64,000 nucleotides of DNA from an uncultured Erythrobacter sp. (GTDB lineage Bacteria; Pseudomonadota; Alphaproteobacteria; Sphingomonadales; Sphingomonadaceae), in contig CANLZP010000003.1 of assembly GCA_947495695.1 (NCBI GenBank), positions 186,001-250,000 on the forward strand, written 5' to 3'. Position numbers and translations under genes: made by a program. Below the pieces are notes generated by a model. The model searched no databases. It was not told the origin of the DNA and worked only from the letters and a program-made list of their open reading frames with translations. Shown here one piece after another: positions 53,673 through 63,336 of the stretch (its first letter is position 1; each line of letters begins with the position of its first letter).

Positions 53673-54154
53673 AACGCTCCGCCTGCCAGAGCGTCAATTG
53701 CGCCTTGCAGGATGATTGCAGCGGCGTGGCTATCGATCTTCTCGGCTCGTTTTGACCGGCTGGTGTCTTGTGTGATCATATCGCGCTCGGCGCTTTGGGT
53801 GGACCAGCGCTCGTCCCACAACAGCACTGGCAGCCCGAATGCCTCCGCCAGATTGCGGCCATATGCGCGGCAAGATTGCGCGCGCGATCCCTCGCTGCCG
53901 TCCATATTGCGCGGCAATCCGATCACAACGCCAGCAATGGATCGCTCGGCAATGATTGCGCTCAGAATGTCCCGGTCTCGGCCAAATTTGCCCCGCTGCA
54001 AGGTCTTGCCTGCCGTGGCAAAGCGCCAGCCGGCATCGCAGGTCGCAACACCAATTGTCTTGGTCCCAAGGTCCAGACCGAGCAAAGCGCCGCCTTCGGG
54101 CAGCGCATCACCATAATCCAGTGCGTTATCGTGGATCAGCGTGCTCTGGTCCAT
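53669..54154 (-). CDS. ruvX: YqgF/RuvX family pre-16S rRNA nuclease
   Basis: A 161-residue RNase H-fold protein needed in bacteria for 16S rRNA 5'-end processing (also called a putative Holliday junction resolvase). LLGLDLGTKTIGVA contains the first catalytic Asp, VVIGLPRNMDGSEG the central motif and LLWDERWSTQSAERDM the third acidic motif. Length is normal with a short N-terminal extension. Its start overlaps the DUF3089 gene upstream by 19 bases. Confidence 0.93.
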   Translation of the reverse strand: MDQSTLIHDNALDYGDALPEGGALLGLDLGTKTIGVATCDAGWRFATAGKTLQRGKFGRDRDILSAIIAERSIAGVVIGLPRNMDGSEGSRAQSCRAYGRNLAEAFGLPVLLWDERWSTQSAERDMITQDTSRSKRAEKIDSHAAAIILQGAIDALAGGAF

Positions 54155-55275
54155 GCATCCACCCGAATTGCGACATCATATTGCGTGTTCTGCCAGAACA
54201 AGGGGATGTCATAGACGTGATAATTGTTGCCCGGCAGCACATAGCTGCCCATTTCCGGCGGATCACCAATCAGTAGCAGACCGCGCTCGTCACAGCGAGC
54301 CGAGACAGAATTCTGCACCAATTCTCCTTTGGAAATATCACCTTCCGGAACCAGCGTGCCACGATTGCTGGTGGCCTCGGCTGCCCCATTAAGCGTGCCG
54401 GTCAGTGGGTTGGTGCAGGCAATTTTGCTGTTGCCGCGCAATGTACCGTCGAACCCGACTGATTGGCTGTAGGTTTCCAATACAGCTGACGGATCGGCTG
54501 GTTCGGCAAAGCTCGACCAGCTCAGTATACAGCCATATTGATCGGCCGTGGCGCACATGGGCATGCGCAACGAAGGCAAGTCGTGCTCAATCGAAATGGG
54601 CCATCCGACCGCATATACGGCAGCTACACGATCTGAAACGTCGGTGTTGGCCACCCGCTCGTTCAACAAGCGCAGCAGATGTAAAGAACCTTGGCTGTGA
54701 CCGACCAGCACGATAGGCGAATCTGCATCAGCCGATGTGATGAAATATTCAAACGCCCGCAGCACGTCATCATAGGCCGCACCCAAGGCTTTTTCCGCTT
54801 CGCCAGAACTGGTCAGAAACGCACCCATGGTCGCCTGGCGATAGCGCGGTGCCCAGATTTCTTCCGCTTGATTGAACGGACTGGCCATGCCTCGAATATA
54901 CAGCCTTGCAATGCGTTCCGCCTCGGTATCATCAAACGGCGCATTCCACCGCGTGCGATCGATAAAGCTGGTTGGGTGGACAAAGAACACGGCAAAATCG
55001 GCCGGCTTTTGATCGGCAGGAGCTGGTAAAGTTCGACCTTCATTGCGCAACGCCGGTTGCCAGCGAGCCGGGTCGCTGGTGCCAATGCCGGGGCGTGAAT
55101 ACCACAGAGCGGGATCTTGATAGGCGTTTTCTTCCAATGCGGTTTGCTCGACAAATTCACCGGTCGGGACAAAGGCCAGCTTGGTCAGCTCTTTTGACCA
55201 AACGCTCAGCGCAATCAGCGCCACCAGGATCAGCACTATGATCACTGCGACAAAATAGAGAAATTTCTTGGCCAT
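54136..55275 (-). CDS. DUF3089 alpha/beta-hydrolase-like membrane-anchored protein
   Basis: A 379-residue protein. An N-terminal hydrophobic helix (residues 5-27) anchors it, with the bulk in the periplasm. The DUF3089 pattern includes FAVFFVHPTSFIDRTRWNAP, a serine elbow VLVGHSQGSLHLLRL and the YAVGWPI segment, suggesting an alpha/beta-hydrolase or lipase-like fold. Several Cys residues could form disulfides. No substrate is known. It follows lepB after 59 bases and overlaps ruvX. Confidence 0.85.
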   Translation of the reverse strand: MAKKFLYFVAVIIVLILVALIALSVWSKELTKLAFVPTGEFVEQTALEENAYQDPALWYSRPGIGTSDPARWQPALRNEGRTLPAPADQKPADFAVFFVHPTSFIDRTRWNAPFDDTEAERIARLYIRGMASPFNQAEEIWAPRYRQATMGAFLTSSGEAEKALGAAYDDVLRAFEYFITSADADSPIVLVGHSQGSLHLLRLLNERVANTDVSDRVAAVYAVGWPISIEHDLPSLRMPMCATADQYGCILSWSSFAEPADPSAVLETYSQSVGFDGTLRGNSKIACTNPLTGTLNGAAEATSNRGTLVPEGDISKGELVQNSVSARCDERGLLLIGDPPEMGSYVLPGNNYHVYDIPLFWQNTQYDVAIRVDAWTRAR

Positions 55276-55334
55276 AGTTTCGTCCGACTTCTGTTCGTTC
55301 TACCGATGCGCAATTCCGGCTCTTGTTCCCGCGA

Positions 55335-56231
55335 TCAAGAACCAGAGTTGGTGCTGGATGGCGCTTGGGCTGTTTCCGCCAGCGGTGGCCGCAATGTAGT
55401 CCAAGCACGGTCTGGTCTGAGGCTGGTGATCCAGGTTACAGGATTCCATTCGGTTGATCCGTCCAATGAGAATGTGATGAATTCTGCCCGGCCACCTATG
55501 TTTTCTAGCGGGATTGGGCCGCCTAAACCGCTTTCGCCAATGCCAGCGCGACTGTCTGCAGAATGATCGCGATTGTCACCCATAACGAAGACATGGCCTT
55601 CGGGAATGGTGATCTCGTCATAATTGTCCAAAGACTGGGTGGTATGATCGATCACCAGATAGCTGGCCCCATTGGGCAAGGTTTCGCGATAGGCAGGCAC
55701 TTCGAAAATCGGCTCGCCCTGTTCGGATCGAGTGCGATAATCATCGAATGAATAAAGACATGGATTGCCGTTGCAGCGCAGCTCTGGCTCGAACGGGATA
55801 GGGATGGGCGGGATTATTTCTCGCTTAACGGGTTGTCCGTTCAGAATGATCCGACCGCCATCCACCGCAATGCGATCACCGGGCAATCCGACCACACGCT
55901 TGATATAATCTTCATCGCGGGTGGGGTGGACCGGGATGACGATATCGCCATATTCCGGTGTGTCCGCGGCAATCCGCCAATCGCCCCTCGGCCACAAGTG
56001 AAAACTAATTGAGGCCCAGCTCCACCCATAGGGATATTTGCTGACCACCAGCCGATCCCCCACAAACAGGGACGGCATCATCGATGTGCTGGGAATGTAA
56101 AACGGTTTGGCAACCAGGCTGTGAAACACGAACACCGCCAACAGCATCAGCGACAGGCCGCGCAATTCTGCCAGCCAGTTTACCTTCTCGTCAGTATTCT
56201 TTGTGTCTTGTGCCAAGGTTTTATGTGCCAA
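55335..56231 (-). CDS. lepB: Signal peptidase I
   Basis: A 298-residue membrane protease that removes signal peptides from exported preproteins. A transmembrane helix at about 26-42 precedes the catalytic IPSTSMMPSL, where Ser50 is the nucleophile. YIKRVVGLPGD supplies the general base Lys111, and GDNRDHSADSR is the C-terminal box. It has a Ser/Thr-rich C-tail. It belongs to the pyrE-pdxJ-(small membrane protein)-acpS-lepB run, which in many alphaproteobacteria continues into rnc and era; here DUF3089 and ruvX follow instead. Confidence 0.96.
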   Translation of the reverse strand: MAHKTLAQDTKNTDEKVNWLAELRGLSLMLLAVFVFHSLVAKPFYIPSTSMMPSLFVGDRLVVSKYPYGWSWASISFHLWPRGDWRIAADTPEYGDIVIPVHPTRDEDYIKRVVGLPGDRIAVDGGRIILNGQPVKREIIPPIPIPFEPELRCNGNPCLYSFDDYRTRSEQGEPIFEVPAYRETLPNGASYLVIDHTTQSLDNYDEITIPEGHVFVMGDNRDHSADSRAGIGESGLGGPIPLENIGGRAEFITFSLDGSTEWNPVTWITSLRPDRAWTTLRPPLAETAQAPSSTNSGS

Positions 56232-56251
56232 AAATCAGGGGTGAGGGGGAA

Positions 56252-56653
56252 TTACAAAGGACGTGATTCGATAATGATGAAGGCCTGCGCCCAAGGGTGA
56301 TCATCGGTCAGCGTCAGGTGAACCACCGCCTCATGGCCGTGCGGCGTCAATTCTGCAAGCCGCTTGGCCGCGCCGCCCTCCAGCGCCAGCGTAGGCGCGC
56401 CTGACGGTGCGTTCACAACGCCGATGTCCTTCATGAAAACACCCCTGCGAAAGCCTGTACCAACCGCCTTGCTGAAGGCCTCTTTCGCGGCAAACCTTTT
56501 GGCATAGGTGCCCGCGATGGTGAACGGCCGCCTGCGCGCTTTGGCCCGTTCTACCTCGGTAAAGACGCGGTTTTCAAACCGCTCGCCAAACCGGTCGAGT
56601 GAATTTTGAATGCGTTCAATATTGCACAAGTCAGAACCCAATCCGATAATCAT
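56252..56653 (-). CDS. acpS: Holo-[acyl-carrier-protein] synthase
   Basis: A 133-residue phosphopantetheinyl transferase that activates acyl carrier protein from CoA. The start [15 protein letters not shown] contains the metal-binding Asp, [15 protein letters not shown] the second signature with Glu, and [17 protein letters not shown] the last strand. The ATG overlaps the stop of the small membrane gene upstream (ATGA). A longer open frame upstream is out of register with that gene and is ignored. Confidence 0.95.
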   Translation of the reverse strand: MIIGLGSDLCNIERIQNSLDRFGERFENRVFTEVERAKARRRPFTIAGTYAKRFAAKEAFSKAVGTGFRRGVFMKDIGVVNAPSGAPTLALEGGAAKRLAELTPHGHEAVVHLTLTDDHPWAQAFIIIESRPL

Positions 56654-56922
56654 GGTGCACCCAATATTACGGCGCTCATCAAGGTCAGCACCAACCAGTG
56701 CAAGATAATCTGGGTTGTGACCAAGGGATGCCGCATATCGCCCTTGGCCTTGCGCAGAGTGACGCCATAGCCGACAATCTGGACGATCGGCCAGCCAATG
56801 GCAAAGGACAAGGCCAGCCCGGTTTGCGCCGCGATCCCCAACAAGCCGAGACTGACCAAAAAGGGAATGGCCGCCGCCGCCACGCGCCATGCTTCACCGC
56901 GCTGTTGCTGGGTGTCTGTCAT
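56650..56922 (-). CDS. Small three-helix membrane protein in the pdxJ-acpS operon
   Basis: A 90-residue protein from the ATG at 56922; an upstream ATG would overlap pdxJ by 14 bases. Three hydrophobic helices are evident (about 14-34, 38-54 and 68-88), with a basic [11 protein letters not shown] loop. I do not recognise a family. Position between pdxJ and acpS with overlaps of ATGA type argues that it is real and translated with them. Confidence 0.7.
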   Translation of the reverse strand: MTDTQQQRGEAWRVAAAAIPFLVSLGLLGIAAQTGLALSFAIGWPIVQIVGYGVTLRKAKGDMRHPLVTTQIILHWLVLTLMSAVILGAP

Positions 56923-56938
56923 GGCGCCAGGAAATCCA

Positions 56939-57694
56939 TCAGCGCGCATCATCCATTAGATCGCGCATCCTGCGCACCGCGTCTTCCAGCCCGACAAACA
57001 CAGCCTCGCCCACCAGATAGTGGCCGATATTCAACTCTGCCAATTGCGGAATGGCCGCGATGGGTTGCACATTTTCATAGGTCAGCCCGTGGCCTGCATG
57101 TGGCTCGATCCCGTTCTTGACCGCTAATGCAGACATATCGGCGATCCGGTTTAGCTCGCTGGCCATCCGCTCTGAATTGCCATCCAGATGCGCGTGGGCA
57201 TATTCGCCGGTGTGGAATTCTACCACCTGAGCGCCCATCCGCAGGGCCGCGTCCAATTGCCGCTCGTTCGCCTCGATAAACAGGCTGACCCGAATGCCGG
57301 CGTCAGACAGACGCGTGATGATAGGAGCGATCTGATTGTGCAGTCCTGCCGCATCCAGTCCGCCCTCTGTCGTGCGCTCTTCCCGTTTTTCCGGCACGAT
57401 GCAGGCTGCGTGCGGTTTGTGGCGCAGCGCAATCTTCAGCATTTCCTCGGTCGCGGCCATTTCCAGATTCAGCGGCAGGTCTGTCGCCGCCTGGATTCGG
57501 GCCAGATCTTCATCCCGAATATGACGGCGGTCTTCGCGCAGATGCGCGGTGATGCCATCGCCGCCAACGCTGGCAACAATCTCGGCCGCACGGACCGGAT
57601 CGGGGTGATCCCCGCCGCGCGCATTGCGGATGGTGGCCACGTGATCGATGTTCACGCCCAGCCGCAGCTTGCTTGGATGAAGGGGTGAGCCCAA
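56939..57694 (-). CDS. pdxJ: Pyridoxine 5'-phosphate synthase
   Basis: A 251-residue TIM-barrel enzyme that condenses 1-deoxyxylulose-5-phosphate with 3-amino-2-oxopropyl phosphate in vitamin B6 synthesis. RLGVNIDHVATIRNARGG is the N-terminal signature. CIVPEKREERTTEGGLD, VSLFIEANERQLDAA and GHGLTYENVQPI carry the catalytic and phosphate-binding residues. Length is standard. It lies two bases after pyrE on the same strand. Confidence 0.97.
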   Translation of the reverse strand: MGSPLHPSKLRLGVNIDHVATIRNARGGDHPDPVRAAEIVASVGGDGITAHLREDRRHIRDEDLARIQAATDLPLNLEMAATEEMLKIALRHKPHAACIVPEKREERTTEGGLDAAGLHNQIAPIITRLSDAGIRVSLFIEANERQLDAALRMGAQVVEFHTGEYAHAHLDGNSERMASELNRIADMSALAVKNGIEPHAGHGLTYENVQPIAAIPQLAELNIGHYLVGEAVFVGLEDAVRRMRDLMDDAR

Positions 57695-57696
57695 AG

Positions 57697-58275
57697 TCAG
57701 CTCCGGCTGCCCGGCTTGGTCACAGGGATTGCGGCCAATTCAGGCGGCAGTTCATCTTCGGCATAGCTGGGAAAGCTGATTGCAATCAGCGGGAAGAACG
57801 GCACGCCTAAGTCAACTTCGCCTGCTGAACGATCGACCAGTGCCACTTCGGCAATAACCTCGCCGCCCTCGCGCGCCACCGCGGCAATGGCTTCACGGCT
57901 GGAGAGGCCGGTTGTCACCACGTCTTCTACCATCAGCACCTTGGCCCCTTTTTCCAGAGCAAAACCCCGGCGCAAGTGAAACTCACCCTCGGGTCGTTCC
58001 AGGAACAAGGCGTCCTTATCCAACGCGCGGCCCATTTCATGGCCGATGATGATCCCGCCCATCGCAGGCGAGACGACGACATCAATGGCAGAGCGAATCT
58101 CTCGCGGAATTTTCTGGGCCAAAGCGCGGGAAAGATTTCCGGCCCGTTCTGGGTTCATCAACACCCGGGCGCATTGCAGATAGTGTGCGCTGTGCCTGCC
58201 GGACGAGAGTTTGAAATGCCCCTCAAGCAAGGCCTCGCAGCCGCGAAATTCAGACAGAATGTCTTCTTCATTCAT
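57697..58275 (-). CDS. pyrE: Orotate phosphoribosyltransferase
   Basis: A 192-residue enzyme making orotidine-5'-phosphate from orotate and PRPP in pyrimidine synthesis. The PRPP-binding loop is VLMVEDVVTTGLSSREAI, with SPAMGGIIIGHEM and the FLERPEGEFHLRRGF flexible loop also present. It heads the minus-strand operon pyrE-pdxJ-orf-acpS-lepB. The 215-base region upstream, shared with ctaC, contains a short palindrome ATGCA-TTT-TGCAT at 58318-58330 and no gene. Confidence 0.96.
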   Translation of the reverse strand: MNEEDILSEFRGCEALLEGHFKLSSGRHSAHYLQCARVLMNPERAGNLSRALAQKIPREIRSAIDVVVSPAMGGIIIGHEMGRALDKDALFLERPEGEFHLRRGFALEKGAKVLMVEDVVTTGLSSREAIAAVAREGGEVIAEVALVDRSAGEVDLGVPFFPLIAISFPSYAEDELPPELAAIPVTKPGSRS

Positions 58276-58490
58276 GAATTTTCGATCCTTGGACTCTGAC
58301 CAATTGCATCAAGTTCAATGCATTTTGCATAATTTTCTCCCTAGAAGCGCTTGAGGCTGCGGGCAAGCGGGCCTATAGGCCGCGTCAATCTTGCCTGAAG
58401 TAGGTAGGCCGCGCGGGGTTGCAACCGGAGAGTTTTTTCGGGAATCGCAGCGTAAGCGCAAATTTGAATGAAGCGGAAAGCGTCAGACAT

Positions 58491-59486
58491 ATGAACCTGG
58501 GTCAATCCCGCCGACGGGCACAAAATATCATCATGGCAATTGCTGCAGCCTTTATGCTGGCGTTTGCGTTTCAGGGCGTTGCTGCCCAGGAAACCGCGAC
58601 CGATGCAGAAGCAACGCAGACATCGGGTTATACACCGATGGCTCCAACAGAAGGCAAAGGTATGCCGGACGGCGGCATAAATTTCCAAGACCAATACACC
58701 GCTATCGGCAAGGACGCCTTGTTCATGCATGATGCGTTTTTGGTCCCAATGATGGCCATCGTCAGCCTGTTCGTTTTGGGCCTGCTGTTGTGGGTGGTAG
58801 CGCGTTACCGTCGCAAGGCCAATCCTGAACCATCCAAAACCACGCATAACACTTTGGTGGAAGTGGTCTGGACATTGGTGCCAGTGCTGATCCTGGTGGC
58901 GATCGCGATCCCCTCGATTTCCTTGCTGGCCAAGCAATATGAAACCCCGCCAGAAGATGCAGTGACCGTCAAAGCGATCGGTTATCAGTGGTATTGGGGC
59001 TATGAATATCCTGACAATGGTGGCTTCGAAGTTGTATCCAACATGCTTCCAGAAGCTGATGCATTGGCCAATGGCGAGCCTGCCTTGCTGGCAGTGGACA
59101 ATCGCATGGTTGTCCCGGCCAACACGCCGATCCGCCTGCAAACAACCGCTGCTGACGTGATCCATGCTTTTGCAGTGCCATCGCTGTGGTTCAAGCTGGA
59201 CGCTGTTCCGGGGCGTTTGAACGAGCGTATGGTGATCATTGAAGAGCCCGGCGTTTATTACGGCCAGTGTTCAGAGCTGTGCGGTGCGCGTCATGGCTTC
59301 ATGCCCATCGCTGTTGAGGCTTTGCCCCGCGAAGAATGGGAAGCCTGGGTGCTGGAGCAACCAGGTGGAGTATTGGCTGGCGCAGACGATGCCGCTCAAG
59401 AAGATGCAGAATCTGAAGCGGATGCTGCCGCAGCCGGTGACGCTGAAGGCGTTGCTGAGGCGCAAGCCGCCGAAGCCGCAGAATAA
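58491..59486 (+). CDS. ctaC: Cytochrome c oxidase subunit II
   Basis: A 331-residue membrane subunit carrying the CuA centre that takes electrons from cytochrome c. It has a signal peptide, then two transmembrane helices (around 80-105 and 120-145). The aromatic [13 protein letters not shown] patch follows, and the CuA site is in [19 protein letters not shown] (two Cys, His, Met). After about residue 290 the protein ends in an Ala/Glu/Asp-rich tail, unusually acidic and low in complexity. The start at 58491 gives the signal peptide; the upstream open frame is not used. Confidence 0.97.
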   Translation: MNLGQSRRRAQNIIMAIAAAFMLAFAFQGVAAQETATDAEATQTSGYTPMAPTEGKGMPDGGINFQDQYTAIGKDALFMHDAFLVPMMAIVSLFVLGLLLWVVARYRRKANPEPSKTTHNTLVEVVWTLVPVLILVAIAIPSISLLAKQYETPPEDAVTVKAIGYQWYWGYEYPDNGGFEVVSNMLPEADALANGEPALLAVDNRMVVPANTPIRLQTTAADVIHAFAVPSLWFKLDAVPGRLNERMVIIEEPGVYYGQCSELCGARHGFMPIAVEALPREEWEAWVLEQPGGVLAGADDAAQEDAESEADAAAAGDAEGVAEAQAAEAAE

Positions 59487-59521
59487 GACAGAAATATAAT
59501 TCAACGAAGGTCCTGACGATT

Positions 59522-61219
59522 ATGGCCACTACCGCAGAAGGTTTCGATGCACACCACGATGATCACGCACATGATGCGGATCATAAGCCGGGCTTTTTTG
59601 CTCGGTGGTTCATGTCGACCAACCACAAAGATATCGGCACGCTCTATCTGATTTTCGCCATTTTGGCGGGTATCATCGGTGGCGCCATGTCAGGCGTCAT
59701 GCGGATGGAATTGGCCGAGCCCGGCATTCAATATCTGGGCTGGTGGGTCGAGTTCTTTGGCGGTGAAGCCAGCGAAAACGCCAATTATCACATGTGGAAT
59801 GTGTTTATTACGGCCCACGGCCTGATCATGGTGTTCTTCATGGTTATGCCCGCCATGATCGGCGGTTTTGGCAACTGGTTCGTGCCGCTGATGATCGGCG
59901 CGCCGGACATGGCCTTCCCGCGGATGAACAATATCTCGTTCTGGTTGACGGTCGCTGGTTTCCTCAGCCTGTGTTTCTCTCTGTTTGTGCCCGGCGGTAC
60001 CGGCATTGGTGCCGGTGTTGGCTGGACGGTCTATGCGCCGCTATCCACGTCGGGTTCTACCGGACCTGCGGTGGACTTTGCGATCTTCTCGCTCCACTTG
60101 GCTGGTGCTGGTTCGATCCTTGGTGCAACCAACTTCATCACCACCATTTTCAACATGCGTGCGCCGGGCATGACCCTGCACAAAATGCCGCTGTTTGTAT
60201 GGTCAGTTTTGGTAACGGCCTTCCTGCTGTTGCTCGCTCTGCCAGTTCTGGCCGCAGCGATCACCATGCTGCTGACAGACCGTAACTTTGGCACAACCTT
60301 CTTCGATCCAGCAGGCGGGGGCGACCCAGTTCTGTACCAGCACTTGTTCTGGTTCTTTGGACATCCTGAAGTGTACATTATGATCCTGCCTGGTTTTGGT
60401 ATGGTCAGCCAGATCGTGGCAACGTTCAGCCGTAAACCTGTGTTCGGCTATCTCGGCATGGCTTACGCCATGGTCGCGATTGGCGTGGTCGGCTTCATCG
60501 TGTGGGCGCACCACATGTATACGGTTGGCTTGGACGTAAACACCAAGATGTACTTCACTGCAGCGACCATGGTCATCGCGGTGCCGACGGGTGTGAAAAT
60601 CTTCAGCTGGGTGGCAACGATGTGGGGCGGAAGCCTCGAATTCAAATCACCATTGGTGTGGTCGCTTGGCTTCATCTTCCTGTTCACCGTTGGCGGTGTG
60701 ACGGGCGTTGTTCTGGCCAATGGCGGCATCGATGACAATCTGCATGACACCTATTACGTGGTGGCTCACTTCCACTACGTTCTGTCGATGGGTGCTGTGT
60801 TCTCGCTGTTCGCGGGCTTCTATTACTGGTTCCCGAAGATGAGCGGACGGATGCACAGCGAGTTTCTGGCTCACTTGCACTTCTGGGGCTTCTTCATCGG
60901 GGTGAATGTAATCTTCTTCCCGCAGCACTTCCTGGGCATGGATGGGATGCCGCGTCGTATCCCCGACTATCCAGAGGTCTTCACCTACTTCAACCAGATG
61001 TCGTCCTATGGTTATCACATCATGGCTGCATCGATGGTCGTCTTCTTCGTAAACCTGGCTTACGCATTCACAGCGGGCAAGCGGGCCGGAGACAACCCAT
61101 GGGGCGAAGGTGCAACCACGCTGGAATGGACCTTGCCTAGCCCTCCACCTTATCACCAGTTCGAAACGCTGCCCGTGATCGAGGATCACCATGATTATCA
61201 CGATCATCGACCTGCGTAA
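59522..61219 (+). CDS. ctaD: Cytochrome c oxidase subunit I
   Basis: A 565-residue 12-helix catalytic subunit of aa3-type oxidase, reducing oxygen and pumping protons. Low- and high-spin heme and CuB ligands lie in [16 protein letters not shown] (His), [15 protein letters not shown] (His with cross-linked Tyr), [10 protein letters not shown] (two His) and [15 protein letters not shown] (two His). GHPEVYI with its downstream segments fits the A-type family. The His-rich N-terminus [12 protein letters not shown] precedes the first helix. A hairpin terminator or attenuator follows the stop. Confidence 0.98.
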   Translation: MATTAEGFDAHHDDHAHDADHKPGFFARWFMSTNHKDIGTLYLIFAILAGIIGGAMSGVMRMELAEPGIQYLGWWVEFFGGEASENANYHMWNVFITAHGLIMVFFMVMPAMIGGFGNWFVPLMIGAPDMAFPRMNNISFWLTVAGFLSLCFSLFVPGGTGIGAGVGWTVYAPLSTSGSTGPAVDFAIFSLHLAGAGSILGATNFITTIFNMRAPGMTLHKMPLFVWSVLVTAFLLLLALPVLAAAITMLLTDRNFGTTFFDPAGGGDPVLYQHLFWFFGHPEVYIMILPGFGMVSQIVATFSRKPVFGYLGMAYAMVAIGVVGFIVWAHHMYTVGLDVNTKMYFTAATMVIAVPTGVKIFSWVATMWGGSLEFKSPLVWSLGFIFLFTVGGVTGVVLANGGIDDNLHDTYYVVAHFHYVLSMGAVFSLFAGFYYWFPKMSGRMHSEFLAHLHFWGFFIGVNVIFFPQHFLGMDGMPRRIPDYPEVFTYFNQMSSYGYHIMAASMVVFFVNLAYAFTAGKRAGDNPWGEGATTLEWTLPSPPPYHQFETLPVIEDHHDYHDHRPA

Positions 61220-61247
61220 GGCCGATCGGTCAGCATAGAACTTCATT

Positions 61248-61274
61248 CGGCTGGCCCCTTGGGGTCAGCCGTTT
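61248..61274 (+). terminator. Hairpin after ctaD
   Basis: CGGCTGGCCCC at 61248-61258 pairs with GGGGTCAGCCG at 61261-61271 (one G-T pair) around a TT loop, followed by TTT. The stem is strong but the T-tract short, so it may partly terminate or tune expression between ctaD and the downstream genes. Confidence 0.6.
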
Positions 61275-61298
61275 GCATATTGGGAGCACGGATCAGCC

Positions 61299-62258
61299 AT
61301 GCCAGAAATGCGCCGCATCGATACCGGTGACATCACCCTCAATTGCGGGATTGAGGGTGAGGGGCCTTTGGTCATTATGGTCCATGGTTTCCCCGAAAGC
61401 TGGTATTCTTGGCGGCACCAGCTGACCGCATTGGCGCAGGCAGGCTTTACCGCCTGTGCGATTGACGTTCGCGGCTACGGCCAGTCCGACAAGCCGCATC
61501 GCGTGGAGGCCTATTCCTTTGAAGCGATTGCTGGCGATCTGGTTGGCTTGGCAGACGCCTTGCAGCCCGGCTCTCCAGCAGTTCTGGTGGGGCATGATTG
61601 GGGCGCACCAATTGTCTGGAACACAGCGCTGGCCCATCCAGACAAATTCCGCGCAGTAGCTGGCCTGTCAGTACCCTATTCCGGTGTTCCGCAGCGCCCC
61701 TTTACCGAAATCTATCACGAGCACTTCACCAGCAAGGGCCGCTATTTCTATCAGCACTATTTTCAGGAAGAAGGCGTGGCCGAAGCCGAGGCGGAGGCTG
61801 ATCCGCGCGATTTCGTCCATCGGATGATGTATTCGATTTGCGGCGATGTGCCGCCGGGCGATTATTGGGACAAGCCCTTGGGCGCGACCTTCTTGGAAGG
61901 GCTGCCCGATCCCGTTCCGGTTCCTTGGCTGACGGATGAAGACCTCGACTTTTACGAGAATGAGTTCAAGCAATCGGGCTTTCGTGGGCCGCTCAACCGC
62001 TATCGCAACCATCAGCGCGATTTTGACTGGCAGCAAAACTTTGCGGGCCAGGTTATCCAGCAGCCAGCCTTGTTCATTGGCGGGGACCGCGATCCGGCCA
62101 CCTTCCTGTTCAAAGCGATCGAAGATCCGGTGGCTTTGATGAAAATGACCGCTCCGCGCAGCGAAGGGCACATTCTGCCCGGCGTAGGCCATTGGACGCA
62201 GCAGGAACGGCCCAAAGAAGTGAATGAACTGCTGATTGACTGGCTAAGGCGGATTTAA
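61299..62258 (+). CDS. Alpha/beta-hydrolase, epoxide-hydrolase-like
   Basis: A 319-residue hydrolase. [14 protein letters not shown] is the oxyanion-hole HGxP motif, and [11 protein letters not shown] is the nucleophile elbow with Asp in place of Ser, as in epoxide hydrolases and dehalogenases. A C-terminal [11 protein letters not shown] provides the catalytic His. The lid has aromatic residues. It probably opens epoxides or cleaves esters/halides. It sits inside the cytochrome oxidase cluster, between ctaD and ctaB (8 bases to ctaB), which is unusual for the family. Confidence 0.93.
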   Translation: MPEMRRIDTGDITLNCGIEGEGPLVIMVHGFPESWYSWRHQLTALAQAGFTACAIDVRGYGQSDKPHRVEAYSFEAIAGDLVGLADALQPGSPAVLVGHDWGAPIVWNTALAHPDKFRAVAGLSVPYSGVPQRPFTEIYHEHFTSKGRYFYQHYFQEEGVAEAEAEADPRDFVHRMMYSICGDVPPGDYWDKPLGATFLEGLPDPVPVPWLTDEDLDFYENEFKQSGFRGPLNRYRNHQRDFDWQQNFAGQVIQQPALFIGGDRDPATFLFKAIEDPVALMKMTAPRSEGHILPGVGHWTQQERPKEVNELLIDWLRRI

Positions 62259-62266
62259 CCGCCTAT

Positions 62267-63196
62267 ATGCAGCCCGATTCCATGGAACAGACAGCTCCCC
62301 TTGCACTGCCCGCCGAATGGCGAGACTTTTTCGCGCTGACCAAGCCGCGCGTGATGACACTGGTGATCTTCACCGGGATATGCGGCCTGTTGGCAGCCCC
62401 TGGTTCGATCCATCCGGTGATCGGATTTGCCACCATCTTGTGCATCGCGATGGGCGCTGGTGGTTCAGCCGCGCTCAACCAGTGGTGGGAAGCGGACATT
62501 GATCGCGGGATGAAACGCACCGCCAATCGGCCTTTGCCATCAGATCGTATGCAGAAAAAAGACGCGCGCGATTTCGGGATATTGCTGTCTGCGTCTTCCG
62601 TCGCAATCCTGGGGCTGGCCGTTGGCTGGCTGGCAGCGTCTATTCTTGCAGCGGCGATTGTCTATTACGCGGTGATCTACACTATCTGGCTGAAGCCGCG
62701 CACGCCGCAAAACATTGTGATTGGTGGCGGGGCAGGGGCGTTTCCACCGATGATCGGTTGGGTTGCCGTGACAGGCGATATCACGCTGATGCCGATACTG
62801 TTGTTCGCGATCATCTTTATGTGGACGCCGCCGCACTTCTGGGCGCTCGCGCTGTTTGTGAAGATGGATTACGCAAATGTCGGTATTCCGATGATGCCAG
62901 TGGTGAAGGGCGAGAGATCTACCCGCCGCCAAATCCTGGTTTATACAATCCTGCTGGCACCTGTTGCGATCGCGCCTTGGGTGATTGGTGGGACAAGCTA
63001 CATTTATGGTGTTGCCGCGATAGCATTGTCGCTTGCATTCTTTGCGCTTTCGCTTCCGGTCGCCTTACGGCAATCTGTTGAACAAGATCTGATGCGGCCA
63101 GAAAAACGTCTGTTCGCCTTCAGCATTTTGTATCTGTTCGCGCTGTTTGCAGCCTTGGTGGTCGACCGGGTGGCAGCTGGCCAAGGATGGATTTGA
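62267..63196 (+). CDS. ctaB: Protoheme IX farnesyltransferase (heme O synthase)
   Basis: A 309-residue UbiA-type prenyltransferase that attaches farnesyl to heme b, needed for the heme a of the oxidase. The first Asp-rich motif is [20 protein letters not shown] (key Asp, Asp, Lys, Arg). The [28 protein letters not shown] and [10 protein letters not shown] segments are typical (key residues Tyr, Arg, Pro). About nine helices. An ATG five codons downstream is a possible alternative start. Confidence 0.96.
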   Translation: MQPDSMEQTAPLALPAEWRDFFALTKPRVMTLVIFTGICGLLAAPGSIHPVIGFATILCIAMGAGGSAALNQWWEADIDRGMKRTANRPLPSDRMQKKDARDFGILLSASSVAILGLAVGWLAASILAAAIVYYAVIYTIWLKPRTPQNIVIGGGAGAFPPMIGWVAVTGDITLMPILLFAIIFMWTPPHFWALALFVKMDYANVGIPMMPVVKGERSTRRQILVYTILLAPVAIAPWVIGGTSYIYGVAAIALSLAFFALSLPVALRQSVEQDLMRPEKRLFAFSILYLFALFAALVVDRVAAGQGWI

Positions 63197-63207
63197 GGAA
63201 TTTTGCA

Positions 63208-63333
63208 ATGACCCCCGAAGAAGAAACCGAATTCCGCAAGCGTCAACGCAGCCGCAATTGGGTGGTGGGCGGTGTCCTGCTGTTTTTTGCGGTTCTGTTT
63301 TACGCGATCACGATTGTTCGCATTGGAGAATGA
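63208..63333 (+). CDS. Small CoxF-like membrane protein in the oxidase cluster
   Basis: A 41-residue ORF starting TPEEETEFRKRQRSRNW. One transmembrane helix (about residues 18-38) and a basic-acidic N-terminus give a single-pass layout. GAGGAA lies upstream of the ATG. A tiny single-helix protein in the same place between ctaB and ctaG is common in alphaproteobacteria and is usually called CoxF. The name rests on position and shape only. Confidence 0.8.
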   Translation: MTPEEETEFRKRQRSRNWVVGGVLLFFAVLFYAITIVRIGE

Positions 63334-63336
63334 CAA

